Source: Mucilaginibacter corticis (GTDB lineage: Bacteria > Bacteroidota > Bacteroidia > Sphingobacteriales > Sphingobacteriaceae). From it: 64,000 nt of DNA. Positions within the stretch are counted from its first letter, which is position 1, and the number at the start of each line of letters is the position of its first letter. Below the pieces are notes generated by a model. It made no database searches. It had not been told where the DNA came from and saw nothing but the letters and a program-made list of their open reading frames with translations. The stretch covers positions 1,984,001 to 2,048,000 of the forward strand of contig NZ_VLPK01000001.1 in NCBI RefSeq assembly GCF_007558865.1, read 5' to 3'. The position numbers and the translations under genes are program-made. Positions 34,901 through 43,589 of the stretch are shown piece after piece.

Positions 34901-35773
34901 TTATATTTTAACCGGCTTTAGTGTATACCCTTTTAGTCTTAATTGTTTAATTAAACCGTATTGTCCTACCAGGTGCGCTGCCCCTACAACTACAAAAGTA
35001 GGTTGCTCTTTTAATATTGGGGGCAGTTCAGCTATCCATTTCAGGTTGCGGTTTTTAAGCATTTTGTCGGTTTGCTCGGGTGTGTCATGCTCGGCATCCA
35101 TCAGTTTTTCTATACCATCAAGGTCCTGGTCAAGGTAAAGTTTATAAAGTTTTTCGCCTTTTATTTTCTCTTTATCTTTTTTCGATATGCTTTCAAGCAA
35201 ATCCTTTTTCTGGTCTGCAATCGGGGCGTTAAATAACAATTCGGCCTGGTCCTCTAGTGTTTCTAAACCAATAATTTTATAATTGCGGCGCTTAGCTTCT
35301 TCCTGGAAATAACTGTCCAATGCAGGGTTTGTATCAGAAACTGTTTTTGGAGACGTGAAGCCTGATAATATAGTAGACACCGTAGCCGGTTTGCACAGGT
35401 TAAAATCTTCCAGGTTCATTTTGGTTACCTGTTTTACATAGTCATCAACAAGTTTAAATTCGGCGGGAGTAAAGATTTTATCAAGCGTGGTACTGTCTTT
35501 AAAAACCATGTAAGCGGCAAGCTTTGTTGTCATGGTCGAGTCGATCAATATCTCGCCAGCTACTGTTTTGCAATTATTAAAATACTTTTTAATGTCAGAC
35601 AGGCTGTCAACCAAATTTTTACCTGCAAAATGATAAGTGCCAAATAAATAAGATGGTGAGGTTAAGCCGTTGCCACTTATTTCCCAAAGCAAGCTTTTAT
35701 TACCTTTAATTTGGGCATGCGCTGTGTTTAAAACCAGCGTAAAGGCCAGTAGTAATAATATTGCTTTTTTCAT
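34901..35773 (-). CDS. TraB/GumN family protein, secreted
   Basis: The 290-residue precursor has a signal peptide (KKAILLLLAFTLVLNTAHAQ) and the TraB/GumN core: SYLFGTYHFAGKNL near the N-terminus, a paired LYKLYLDQDLDGIEKLM segment and the C-terminal VVVGAAHLVGQYGLIKQL with the conserved G-x-x-H. The family is related to the Tiki/TraB/PrgY fold, thought to include metalloproteases; bacterial function is poorly known. It is convergent with the LytTR gene and reads in the same direction as plsC just upstream (16 bases), so the two may be co-transcribed. Confidence 0.85.
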   Translation of the reverse strand: MKKAILLLLAFTLVLNTAHAQIKGNKSLLWEISGNGLTSPSYLFGTYHFAGKNLVDSLSDIKKYFNNCKTVAGEILIDSTMTTKLAAYMVFKDSTTLDKIFTPAEFKLVDDYVKQVTKMNLEDFNLCKPATVSTILSGFTSPKTVSDTNPALDSYFQEEAKRRNYKIIGLETLEDQAELLFNAPIADQKKDLLESISKKDKEKIKGEKLYKLYLDQDLDGIEKLMDAEHDTPEQTDKMLKNRNLKWIAELPPILKEQPTFVVVGAAHLVGQYGLIKQLRLKGYTLKPVKI

Positions 35774-35789
35774 GATGACAAGATTTTGT

Positions 35790-36527
35790 TTAGGCTTGAT
35801 TGAGCGCTTTTTTTATCCGGTTCTCTGCTTCGTTAACCCGTTCTTCAACAGTGCCGAAATCTGTTTCAATAGGTTCCAGCACTTCCCACGTCATTTTGGT
35901 GAAAGTGTTTAATGGGTATAAACCATAACGGATCATTTTCCATGAATTATTAATAGCTATGGGTACTATTAAAGCGTTGGGGCATTTTTTAAGAATGATA
36001 GCAATACCACCCGCCTGGAACGTTTTTACCTGCCCGGTTTTAGAGCGCGTGCCTTCCGGAAATATAACTGCCGACCAGTTGTTCTCCTTCATCCGCGTAC
36101 CCAGCTTACCCATTTCCATTAAGGATTGACGGGCATCGTTACGATCAATATTAGCGCCACCACCTACTTTTAAGTTGTAAGATATGGAAGGGATACCCCT
36201 GGTAAGCTCAATTTTTGAAATGAATTTCGCGTGGTATTTGCGCAGGTAATAAATAAGCGGCGGTATATCTAACAGACTTTGGTGGTTAGCCATAAATATC
36301 ATGGGCCTGCCGGTTGGTAAATTCTGTTTGTTGGTAAAGGTAACGGTGTTGCCTACCAGGTAAACCGTACTAAACAGGCATAAATTAAGAATATCAACCA
36401 CTTTTTTGTGGGCGCTGTAACCAAACACTTTATAAGCCACCCATTGTATAGGCTGAAAAATTACCAGTACCAGCATAAAGGCAATAATGGCAATTGGTGA
36501 TAAAATGTAGCCCAGGAATTTTCTCAT
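35790..36527 (-). CDS. plsC: 1-acyl-sn-glycerol-3-phosphate acyltransferase
   Basis: The enzyme adds the second acyl chain to lysophosphatidic acid in phospholipid synthesis, at the inner membrane. The 245-residue protein has an N-terminal hydrophobic helix (GYILSPIAIIAFMLVLVIF), the catalytic NHQSLLD motif (NH-x4-D), glycerol-phosphate-binding IFPEGTRSK, and GGIAIILKKC. Length fits the family. Related Bacteroidota LPLAT enzymes can acylate other lipids, so the symbol is a good but not certain assignment. Confidence 0.88.
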   Translation of the reverse strand: MRKFLGYILSPIAIIAFMLVLVIFQPIQWVAYKVFGYSAHKKVVDILNLCLFSTVYLVGNTVTFTNKQNLPTGRPMIFMANHQSLLDIPPLIYYLRKYHAKFISKIELTRGIPSISYNLKVGGGANIDRNDARQSLMEMGKLGTRMKENNWSAVIFPEGTRSKTGQVKTFQAGGIAIILKKCPNALIVPIAINNSWKMIRYGLYPLNTFTKMTWEVLEPIETDFGTVEERVNEAENRIKKALNQA

Positions 36528-36567
36528 GCGTTAATTTGATCCCGCGAAATTAAAAATATTTTAACAA

Positions 36568-37134
36568 TTACACAGGCAGGGTGTTTTCAAGCAGCATCAG
36601 TTTTACCTTTAAAACAGCCGCCACGGTAACAGAATCCATGATCTCGCCGGCACATACCATGCGGTAAACTTCGTCAAACGGAACTTTATGAACCATCAGC
36701 TGCTCGGTATCTTCGGGTTCGGCCTCGAACTGCTCAAGCCCGGTTGCAACGTAGGTAATGCTCAGCTCGTCGCTTACAGAATTGCTCAGGTGCATATCCA
36801 GTATTTTAGTCCAGTTTTTAGCTATCAGGCCGGTTTCTTCCAGTAGTTCACGCTTGGCTGCTTCTAAAGGATCTTCATTTAATGGTCCACCTCCTTCGGG
36901 GATCTCCCAGCTGTATTGATCAATTACAAAACGGTACTGGCCTACCAGGTAAGTATTCATATCCTCATCCAGCGGTATAACGCCTATGGCCCTGTTTTTA
37001 AAATGCACCTTGCCGTAAATGCCGGGATTGCCCGACGGGTTAATCACCTGGTATTCGGTTAAGTTTATCCATGGGTTATCATATATGGTTGCTTCAGATG
37101 TTATTTGCCAGGGGTTTTCTTCGGGATGGTGCAT
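36568..37134 (-). CDS. NUDIX hydrolase (ADP-ribose pyrophosphatase-like)
   Basis: A 188-residue hydrolase of nucleoside diphosphates linked to another moiety. The Nudix box GGGPLNEDPLEAAKREL continuing LEETGLIA fits G-x5-E-x7-REUxEExGU. The preceding WEIPEGGG and the N-terminal segment on beta strands resemble ADP-ribose or GDP-mannose pyrophosphatases (NudF/NudK). The substrate is a guess. It lies between plsC and metK on the same strand, separated from metK by a terminator. Confidence 0.88.
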   Translation of the reverse strand: MHHPEENPWQITSEATIYDNPWINLTEYQVINPSGNPGIYGKVHFKNRAIGVIPLDEDMNTYLVGQYRFVIDQYSWEIPEGGGPLNEDPLEAAKRELLEETGLIAKNWTKILDMHLSNSVSDELSITYVATGLEQFEAEPEDTEQLMVHKVPFDEVYRMVCAGEIMDSVTVAAVLKVKLMLLENTLPV

Positions 37135-37172
37135 GATGTAGGTTGATCAGGTTATTTTTTCTGTTGCCGGAT

Positions 37173-37203
37173 ATAAAAAGAGCGATAGATTATCTATCGC
37201 TCT
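37173..37203 (-). terminator. Rho-independent terminator of metK
   Basis: Perfect 11-base arms agagcgataga (37179-37189) and tctatcgctct (37193-37203) with a 3-base loop; on the minus strand a T-run follows (complement of 37174-37179). It lies 33 bases after the metK stop. Confidence 0.9.
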
Positions 37204-37235
37204 AAATTACTATTCAAATATTAATTTAAAGTTTA

Positions 37236-38486
37236 TTACAAACCAAAGGCTGCTTTAACTTTATCAACGTAATCTAATTTTTCCCAGGTAAACAGTTCAA
37301 CCTCTTTGGTTATTACTGTACCGTCATGGTGGGTAAAGCTTTTGGTTACTGTTTGGCTTGGTTTGCCAAAGTGGCCGTAAGCAGCGGTTTCGCTATATAT
37401 AGGGTTACGCAGTTTAAAACGTGTTTCGATAGCGTAAGGGGTCATGTTAAAAATAGACTCCACCTTTTTTGCTATCTCGCCGTCATTAAGGTTAACTTTT
37501 CCGGTTCCGTAAGTGTTAATGTAAATGCCCATTGGCTGTGCAACACCAATAGCGTATGATACCTGTACCAATACCTCGCTGCAAACACCGGCAGCAACCA
37601 GGTTTTTAGCAATGTGGCGTGTAGCATAAGCGGCAGAGCGGTCAACTTTTGACGGATCTTTACCTGAAAAAGCACCACCACCGTGCGCGCCTTTACCACC
37701 ATAAGTATCAACAATGATCTTACGGCCGGTTAAGCCGGTATCGCCATGCGGGCCGCCGATAACAAATTTACCGGTTGGGTTAATATGGTATTTAATATCG
37801 CTGTTAAAGAAGTGCGCGTATTTGGCATATTTAGCTTTTACGCGTGGTATCAATATACCGATGATGTCCTCGCTGATCTTGTCAAGCATGGCTTTTTCAT
37901 CACCAAAATCATCATGTTGGGTTGATATTACAATAGCATCGATACGGGTAGGCACGTTGTTATCATCATACTCTAAAGTAACCTGCGATTTTGCATCCGG
38001 GCGAAGATATTTGATGTCGGCATTTTCGCGGCGGATAGCGGCAAGCTCAATTAATAAAGCATGCGCGATATCCAAAGCCAATGGCATGTAGTTATCGGTT
38101 TCGCTGGTTGCATAACCAAACATCATACCCTGGTCGCCGGCACCCTGCTCTTCTTTCGACTGGCGATCAACACCCTGGTTAATATCAGGAGATTGCTCAT
38201 GTATTGCCGACAATACGCTGCAAGAGCTGCCATCAAACATATACTCGCCTTTAGTGTAGCCAATTTTATTGATCACCTCGCGGGCAATTTTTTGTACGTC
38301 AAGGTACGCCTGTGATTTTACTTCGCCTGCTAAAAAAACCTGACCGGTTGTTACCAATGTTTCGCAGGCAACTTTTGATTCAGGGTCATGTGCTAAAAAA
38401 TTATCTATTAAAGCATCCGATATCTGGTCGGCAACTTTGTCCGGGTGTCCTTCTGATACGGACTCTGATGTAAATAAGTAGGGCAT
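37236..38486 (-). CDS. metK: S-adenosylmethionine synthetase
   Basis: MetK makes SAM from methionine and ATP. The 416-residue protein has [17 protein letters not shown] at the N-terminus, [12 protein letters not shown] (the ATP-binding GAGDQG motif), [20 protein letters not shown] and [20 protein letters not shown], all textbook. Length is normal. It is preceded by a SAM-II-type riboswitch and its own promoter, and ends at a terminator, so it is a SAM-feedback-controlled single-gene unit. Confidence 0.98.
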   Translation of the reverse strand: MPYLFTSESVSEGHPDKVADQISDALIDNFLAHDPESKVACETLVTTGQVFLAGEVKSQAYLDVQKIAREVINKIGYTKGEYMFDGSSCSVLSAIHEQSPDINQGVDRQSKEEQGAGDQGMMFGYATSETDNYMPLALDIAHALLIELAAIRRENADIKYLRPDAKSQVTLEYDDNNVPTRIDAIVISTQHDDFGDEKAMLDKISEDIIGILIPRVKAKYAKYAHFFNSDIKYHINPTGKFVIGGPHGDTGLTGRKIIVDTYGGKGAHGGGAFSGKDPSKVDRSAAYATRHIAKNLVAAGVCSEVLVQVSYAIGVAQPMGIYINTYGTGKVNLNDGEIAKKVESIFNMTPYAIETRFKLRNPIYSETAAYGHFGKPSQTVTKSFTHHDGTVITKEVELFTWEKLDYVDKVKAAFGL

Positions 38487-38545
38487 TTTTAAAATGTGTT
38501 TTTACGTAAAATAGGAGGGAGGGATTTAACTGAACTTTGTAAAGA

Positions 38546-38618
38546 AGTTGGGCTTTAGCACTTTTTTACGTGGTTGCAATCCGGTCCCGAAACGTCAGGA
38601 CAACTAAATCAGTCCACT
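38546..38618 (-). ncRNA. SAM-II-type riboswitch upstream of metK
   Basis: On the minus strand, 5' GTGG (38614-38617) pairs with CCAC (38570-38573) as P1. The first loop has CTGATTTAG and GGATTGCAA, and the second has AAAAAAGTGCTAAAGCC, the conserved SAM-II core. AGTTG (38601-38605) and CAACT (38546-38550) form the pseudoknot P2. A 16-base hairpin, TCCTGA-cgtt-TCGGGA (38585-38600), is inserted in the first loop. The 3' pseudoknot strand can instead pair in AACTT-ctttaca-AAGTT (38533-38549), a likely switch. Known for met genes in alphaproteobacteria and Bacteroidota; the SAM-I core GCAACC/GCTAAA is similar and was considered. Confidence 0.8.
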
Positions 38619-38627
38619 ATTGTGCGC

Positions 38628-38635
38628 CAAAAATA
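38628..38635 (-). promoter_or_regulatory. candidate -7 box of metK (TATTTTTG)
   Basis: Minus-strand TAnnTTTG about 10 bases before the riboswitch P1, so the RNA would start right at the aptamer. Divergent from the promoter at 38666. Confidence 0.6.
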
Positions 38636-38665
38636 AAACAATTTTTACAAAGCCGAAAATACATT

Positions 38666-38673
38666 TACTTTTG
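38666..38673 (+). promoter_or_regulatory. candidate -7 box of the lipid kinase (TACTTTTG)
   Basis: Plus-strand TAnnTTTG match 18 bases before the TTG start at 38692. Confidence 0.5.
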
Positions 38674-38691
38674 GCAGCTAAAAATATATAG

Positions 38692-39567
38692 TTGGAACGG
38701 AAAACGTTATTTATTATAAACCCCATATCGGGCGGGAAGAAAAAGGATGATGTGCCGGGGCTTATCGACACCTATTTTAATGGTGACGCTACTATCGTTT
38801 TTACTACCGGCGCGTCGCATGCAAACCGGGTAGCCGGCGAGGCCATTGGCAAATATGATATGGTAGTAGCCGTAGGCGGCGATGGTACAATAAATGAAGT
38901 GGCATCGGCCCTGGTAGGCAGTGAAGTTGTTTTAGGCGTGATACCATGTGGGTCGGGTAATGGTTTGTCCCGTTTCCTGGGTATCCCCATGAGTATTACA
39001 GCGGCGATTAAGAACCTTAACAATTATAATGTAGCGGTAATTGATTCGGCGCAGGCAAATGGTAAGCCTTTTTTTAATATGGCCGGGATGGGTTTCGACG
39101 CGCATATCAGCCAGGTTTTTGCGCATGGAAAAAAGCGCGGGTTTATCTCTTACATCAAATCATCCCTGCAAGAGGTTATTAATTATAAACCGCAAAACTA
39201 TAATATCGAAATTGACGGTAAGACTTACTTGCGTATAGCTTTTATGCTGAGTTTTGCCAACTCGTCGCAATACGGTAACAACGCGCATGTGTCGCCACAT
39301 GCATCGGTGCAGGATGGCCTGCTTGACGTTTGTGTGATCAAGCCTTTTCCTTTATATAGGTTTCCGGCACTGGTTGTTCGTATGTTTACAAAAACGGCCA
39401 ATCAATCCAGCTTTGTCGAGATCATTTGCGGTAAGCACATTGTGGTTAAACGCGACAGTGAAGGCCCGATGCACCTTGATGGCGAACCCGAGATTGAAGG
39501 TAAAAAGATCGACATTAATATATTACCGGGTTCATTAAAAGTAGTTGTTGGCAGTAGCTTTAGATAA
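38692..39567 (+). CDS. diacylglycerol kinase family lipid kinase (YegS-like)
   Basis: The 291-residue protein has the DAGK catalytic core: FIINPISGGKK at the N-terminus, VVAVGGDGTINEVASAL with the GGDGT nucleotide-binding loop, IPCGSGNGLSRFLGI and NMAGMGFDAHIS. It phosphorylates a lipid (diacylglycerol, sphingoid base or similar); in Bacteroidota, which make sphingolipids, a sphingosine-kinase role is possible but not shown. The start appears to be TTG at 38692, as there is no ATG before the conserved core. Divergent from metK. Confidence 0.88.
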   Translation: MERKTLFIINPISGGKKKDDVPGLIDTYFNGDATIVFTTGASHANRVAGEAIGKYDMVVAVGGDGTINEVASALVGSEVVLGVIPCGSGNGLSRFLGIPMSITAAIKNLNNYNVAVIDSAQANGKPFFNMAGMGFDAHISQVFAHGKKRGFISYIKSSLQEVINYKPQNYNIEIDGKTYLRIAFMLSFANSSQYGNNAHVSPHASVQDGLLDVCVIKPFPLYRFPALVVRMFTKTANQSSFVEIICGKHIVVKRDSEGPMHLDGEPEIEGKKIDINILPGSLKVVVGSSFR

Positions 39568-39650
39568 AATTTATACATTGAGTATTGTTTATAGTATATA
39601 TAGTATATAATAAGTATTAACTGTAACCCGGGACTGATAATCTGAAAAAC

Positions 39651-39992
39651 ATGTCAAAAAAGAATAAAAGCGTTACAGGGGTAATGTACTCAACAGACCC
39701 TGATTTTAAATACCAGGAAAGCAATATGGCTAACGTTGCTACCTTACCACCCCAGCAGCAAAATTTAAAGCTTTATCTTGATCGTAAAGGCGGCGGCAAA
39801 CTGGTTACCGCCATCGGCGGGTTTGTGGGCGCAAACGCAGATCTTGAAGCTTTGGGCAAGACATTAAAAACAAAATGCGGCGTGGGCGGTACCGTTAAAG
39901 ACGGAGAAATACTGATCCAGGGTGATTTCAGGGACAAGATTTTGGTATTATTACAGGCCGCAGGCTATAAAGCAAAGAAAGCCGGCGGGTAA
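39651..39992 (+). CDS. SUI1/YciH family translation initiation factor-like protein
   Basis: A 113-residue protein related to eukaryotic eIF1 and E. coli YciH. The conserved stretch [20 protein letters not shown], then [20 protein letters not shown] and [19 protein letters not shown], is the SUI1 fold. The E. coli relative influences start-codon fidelity in vitro; the cellular role is unclear. It follows the lipid kinase by 83 bases. The N-terminal 50 residues are variable and probably disordered. Confidence 0.92.
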   Translation: MSKKNKSVTGVMYSTDPDFKYQESNMANVATLPPQQQNLKLYLDRKGGGKLVTAIGGFVGANADLEALGKTLKTKCGVGGTVKDGEILIQGDFRDKILVLLQAAGYKAKKAGG

Positions 39993-40662
39993 TTTTCATC
40001 TTTTTTTCATCTTTGTTTTCCTTCATTTTACTTTTCTTGATATTTTAAGTTATTCATTATCAGTTCAATAAAAATATATTTACTGAAATTGTTTAGTAAC
40101 TATTTTTTTAGTTAATATTGTATTTGATAAAAAATATTGACGATTTATTTGTTTTACTGTATAAACTGTTAATATTGCGTAACCAATTATAAGTTGTATA
40201 ACTTATACAAAGGCGGTGCTTAAATTACATGATGAGGAAAAGAAGATAGATAGGAAATATGTAAAACAGTATAGCAAAGTAATAGTTATATAATTTATTA
40301 TTTATTGCCTGCATGAAAAACGAGCTTTACAAAGTAGGTAGCAAGATTTCAAACTTGCCTTAAAACTATACATTATATAACAACATAATTACAAGATTAT
40401 AACAGTATAATTACACAACTTTTGTAACGTATTGCTTGCTATTATAAAAAATAATAAGTTTCATTGTAAAAAATTGTTGTAACAAGTATTAATATCAGGC
40501 TTTATAACGTTAACGATTATTACAACAAAAGATTAAATAATTATTAAAGAATAACAAAAGTGTTTTTTTATTTCATTAAAATTCTATTTTTGTTATCCGC
40601 TTAAAAAACACGCAATTAACTAACTAAAAATAAACAAAAACTAAAAACTAAAATTTAAAGTA
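39993..40662. other. 670-base AT-rich non-coding region before exbB
   Basis: No convincing ORF, tRNA or repeat family is seen. It is very rich in A and T. It holds a perfect hairpin tataagtt-gtat-aacttata (40188-40207) and a TAnnTTTG promoter near its right end. It may hold regulatory sites for the TonB operon, or be a decayed gene remnant. DnaA-like boxes are weak. Confidence 0.6.
40585..40592 (+). promoter_or_regulatory. candidate -7 box of the exbB operon (TATTTTTG)
   Basis: A perfect TAnnTTTG match 70 bases before the exbB ATG. The leader is A-rich and without a Shine-Dalgarno sequence, typical for Bacteroidota. Confidence 0.6.
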
Positions 40663-41493
40663 ATGGCAAACGCACCAACAAAACCAACTACCGTTAAAAA
40701 AGAAAGCTCAAGTGCATCTGGCTTGTTTGCAACCCTGACTATTCCTCTTTGTATCGTAGTTACAATCTGTATTTACGCATTTATATTAGCAGATCCAAGC
40801 CATTACAAAGGTGGCGACGTTGAACACGGTGAGCCTTCAGATCCATTTGGTATTATCCACAGAGGTGGTGTATTGGTACCGTTGGTAATGGGTTACGTAT
40901 TAATGGTAATTGTATTCTCAATTGAGCGTTTTATCGTTATCGGTAAAGCATCTGGTACAGCAAGCATTGATGCTTTTGTTAGAAAGATCCAAGGTTTCTT
41001 AACTGCCGGTAACATTGATGCTGCTTCTGCAGAGTGCGACAAACAAAAAGGTTCTGTAGCTAACGTTATCAAATCAGGTTTGAAAAAATACCGCGAAATG
41101 GAATTGGAAACAACTTTAGACGTTGACCAAAAAACATTAGCTATCCAAAAAGATATTGAAGAAGCAACCGCTTTAGAGATGCCTATGTTAGAGCAAAACT
41201 TAACTATCATTGCTACATTGGTATCAATCGGTACGTTAACAGGTCTGTTAGGTACGGTAATCGGTATGATCAAGGCCTTCGCCGAGTTAGCGGGTACAGG
41301 TGCTAATACATCAGCACTATCTGCAGCTATCTCTGAAGCATTGGTTAACACAGCTTTGGGTATCAGTACTTCGGCTTTATCAATTGTAATGTATAACGTA
41401 TTTACATCAAAAATTGACAGCCTGACCTACGCAATTGACGAAACTGGTTTCAGCATCGTACAAACATTTGCTGCAAGCCACAAAAACAAATAA
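40663..41493 (+). CDS. exbB: ExbB/TolQ/MotA family proton channel
   Basis: ExbB forms the pentameric inner-membrane channel that, with ExbD, uses proton motive force to energise TonB. The 276-residue protein has an N-terminal helix (FATLTIPLCIVVTICIYAF), a second helix before IERFIVIGKASG, a cytoplasmic loop and the C-terminal pair of helices with the channel signature GTLTGLLGTVIGMIKAFAEL. It is longer at the N-terminus than E. coli ExbB, as is common in this phylum. It is first in the operon; a hairpin follows its stop. Confidence 0.93.
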   Translation: MANAPTKPTTVKKESSSASGLFATLTIPLCIVVTICIYAFILADPSHYKGGDVEHGEPSDPFGIIHRGGVLVPLVMGYVLMVIVFSIERFIVIGKASGTASIDAFVRKIQGFLTAGNIDAASAECDKQKGSVANVIKSGLKKYREMELETTLDVDQKTLAIQKDIEEATALEMPMLEQNLTIIATLVSIGTLTGLLGTVIGMIKAFAELAGTGANTSALSAAISEALVNTALGISTSALSIVMYNVFTSKIDSLTYAIDETGFSIVQTFAASHKNK

Positions 41494-41509
41494 ATTTTAG
41501 TGTTAATAT

Positions 41510-41536
41510 CAAGCCCCCGCAACGGTCGGGGGCTTG
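41510..41536 (+). promoter_or_regulatory. perfect GC-rich hairpin between exbB and exbD
   Basis: Arms caagcccccg (41510-41519) and cgggggcttg (41527-41536) are perfect, with a 7-base loop and no T-run. It could stabilise the 3' end of exbB mRNA or attenuate transcription, giving more ExbB than ExbD. Confidence 0.65.
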
Positions 41537-41579
41537 CAGTTAATTAATCCGATAACACTATATTTAAATAAATTTAACT

Positions 41580-42194
41580 ATGCCAAGAGCAAAAGTCTCA
41601 AGAAAAAGCACAGCAATTGACATGACCGCCATGTGCGACGTTGCGTTCTTGTTGTTGACCTTTTTCATATTATCAGCAAAACCAAAAGTTGAAGACCCTA
41701 TCCATGCGGATATTCCTGCTTCAACCACAATACAGGCTTTGCCCGAAGTTGATTTTGCACAGCTTTTAGTAGCTCAGGGAAAGGTGATTTTTAGCGTAGA
41801 AGGCGCGGACGTGCGTTTAGAAACGTTAAAAGGTATGGCCGATCAGTACAAAATAGACTTTACACCAGAAGAATTGAAAGCATTTCAAGGCCTGGATAAC
41901 GTGAGTGTACCTATAGGTGTTTTAAAGCAATATTTAAACATGACTAACCAGGAAAGAGCCGGCGTGGCAAAAACTGGTGTACAGGTAGATACAACTGACA
42001 ACAATGAATTGTACTGGTGGGTTAAAAATGCCCGTAAAGCCGATAAGCTTGTTCACAACAAAGAGTTGAAAATAGCAATAAAAGGCGACAGCAAAGAGGA
42101 GTACCCTACAATTGCAAAAATTATTAAAACGTTGCAAAAGCAGAAAGTTAACAAGTTTGGTTTAATCACGTCATTAAAGGCGGCAACAAAATAA
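41580..42194 (+). CDS. exbD: ExbD-like biopolymer transport protein 1
   Basis: A 204-residue single-pass inner-membrane protein; ExbD dimerises inside the ExbB pentamer. The N-terminus is basic (MPRAKVSRKS), followed by TAIDMTAMCDVAFLLLTFF with the proton-carrying Asp (in CDVAFL). A long periplasmic domain of ~150 residues follows, larger than in E. coli ExbD (141 in total). It is one of two adjacent ExbDs with different periplasmic parts, suggesting a heterodimer. Part of the exbB-exbD-exbD-tonB operon. Confidence 0.9.
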   Translation: MPRAKVSRKSTAIDMTAMCDVAFLLLTFFILSAKPKVEDPIHADIPASTTIQALPEVDFAQLLVAQGKVIFSVEGADVRLETLKGMADQYKIDFTPEELKAFQGLDNVSVPIGVLKQYLNMTNQERAGVAKTGVQVDTTDNNELYWWVKNARKADKLVHNKELKIAIKGDSKEEYPTIAKIIKTLQKQKVNKFGLITSLKAATK

Positions 42195-42198
42195 AAAT

Positions 42199-42735
42199 AT
42201 GGCAGAATTAGATACCTCCGGTGGGGGTAAGCACAAGGGCGGTAAGGTAAGGAGTAAAAAAGCATCAACGCGTGTAGATTTAACAGCGATGGTGGATTTG
42301 GCTTTCTTGCTGATCACCTTCTTTATCCTTACCACAACACTGCAAAAGCCAAAAGCAATGGATTTAACCATGCCGGATAAAGACGATAATCACAATCAGT
42401 TACCGGTTCCTGAAACCAGGACAATGACTGTGTTATTAGGCAAAGACAACAAATTAGAATGGTATATGGGTTTACCTCAAAAACCATTAACCCCGCCGTC
42501 GGTTACCAATTTTGGTAAAGCCGGTATACGTGAATCTTTGATCGAGCAGGGTAAAAATGTTTTGGCAAAATCCGGTAAAGAAATGATCGTTTTGATAAAA
42601 CCAAGCGACAAATCGACCTACTCGGATATGGTTTCCATGATGGATGAATTAAACATTGTTGGTAACCAACAGCGTGCCATTGTTGATATTAGCCCAATGG
42701 AAGTTGATCTCTTGAAAAGAGATAATATTTATTAA
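42199..42735 (+). CDS. exbD: ExbD-like biopolymer transport protein 2
   Basis: The second ExbD paralogue, 178 residues, starts four bases after the first. Its membrane helix STRVDLTAMVDLAFLLITFF carries the conserved Asp of VDLAFL. The periplasmic domain (IVLIKPSDKSTYSDMVSMMDELN) resembles the usual ExbD fold more closely than paralogue 1. Both are expected to work with ExbB and TonB. Two ExbDs per operon is a feature known from Bacteroidota. Confidence 0.9.
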   Translation: MAELDTSGGGKHKGGKVRSKKASTRVDLTAMVDLAFLLITFFILTTTLQKPKAMDLTMPDKDDNHNQLPVPETRTMTVLLGKDNKLEWYMGLPQKPLTPPSVTNFGKAGIRESLIEQGKNVLAKSGKEMIVLIKPSDKSTYSDMVSMMDELNIVGNQQRAIVDISPMEVDLLKRDNIY

Positions 42736-42766
42736 TAAATTAACGTAAAATTTAAAGCTTCAAATA

Positions 42767-43588
42767 ATGCTGGGATCTAAATTAGACATATTAAAGCAGG
42801 AGTGGATTGACGTTGTTTTTAGCGGAAGAAATAAAGCATACGGTGCTTACGAATTAAGAAAAGAAAGCGCTGGTAGAACCAATCGCGCGCTGATTTTCGG
42901 TGCCCTATTTTTTATATTTGTAATTTCGTTACCAACAATCATCAATAAGATCAAGGGTTTTATACCTAAGGCGCCTGTTAAAGTAAAGATCACCGATGTG
43001 GTGCTTACTCCACCGCCGGTTGATGCAAAAAAATTACCACCGCCGCCACCGCCTGAACCACCTAAACCAAAAGTGGACCAGGTTAAATTCCCTCCTCCGA
43101 TTGTAAAACCGGATAACGAGGTGAAAGAAGAACCGCCTACACAAAAAGATCTGAAAACTTCTGACCCTGGTCAGAAAGATCAAAAAGGTGATCCGAACGC
43201 GGATGTGCGTATTGACGAGCCGGTGGGTAACAGTGATGTTAAATCGGTTACAGAAGATGATAACAAGATCTTTAGCCAGGTAGAAAAACAACCGGAGTTT
43301 CCGGGAGGTTTGGATGCCTTTGGTAAATACCTTGGAAGTAACATTAAATTCCCGGCTGTTGACAGGGAGAACGGTACAAGCGGTAGAGTTATCTGCACGT
43401 TCGTAGTAGAAAGAGACGGCAGTTTGACCGATATTAAAGCGGTACGCGGACCAAGCCAAAGCATGATGGACGAGGCGATCCGTGTGTTAAAGAAATCTCC
43501 GAAATGGAAACCAGGTATCCAAAATAACCGCCCGGTTCGTGTTTCTTACACCGTTCCGATCAGCTTTACGCTGGGAGAAGAGCAATAA
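42767..43588 (+). CDS. tonB: TonB energy-transducing protein
   Basis: TonB passes proton-motive energy to outer-membrane TonB-dependent transporters. The 273-residue protein has the Bacteroidota N-terminal cytoplasmic motif GRNKAYGAYELRKE, one membrane helix (FGALFFIFVISLPTIINKI), a proline-rich periplasmic spacer (KKLPPPPPPEPPKPK) and a C-terminal TonB domain (SGRVICTFVVERDGSLTDIK, KKSPKWKPGIQNNRPVRV). It closes the ExbB/D/TonB core and is followed one base later by a small membrane protein. Confidence 0.94.
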   Translation: MLGSKLDILKQEWIDVVFSGRNKAYGAYELRKESAGRTNRALIFGALFFIFVISLPTIINKIKGFIPKAPVKVKITDVVLTPPPVDAKKLPPPPPPEPPKPKVDQVKFPPPIVKPDNEVKEEPPTQKDLKTSDPGQKDQKGDPNADVRIDEPVGNSDVKSVTEDDNKIFSQVEKQPEFPGGLDAFGKYLGSNIKFPAVDRENGTSGRVICTFVVERDGSLTDIKAVRGPSQSMMDEAIRVLKKSPKWKPGIQNNRPVRVSYTVPISFTLGEEQ

Positions 43589-43589
43589 T

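Noticed and set aside
38533..38618. SAM-I (S-box) riboswitch
   Set aside because: The GCAACC and GCTAAA words are shared, but P1, pseudoknot and spacing fit the SAM-II layout; the SAM-I kink-turn and GGGACnGGCCC core are absent.
39993..40662. Replication origin in the AT-rich region
   Set aside because: Only weak DnaA-like sequences were seen, there is no dnaA or other origin-linked gene nearby, and gene direction does not switch here.
41510..41536. Terminator after exbB
   Set aside because: The stem is strong but there is no T-run, and the following genes clearly belong to the same operon.
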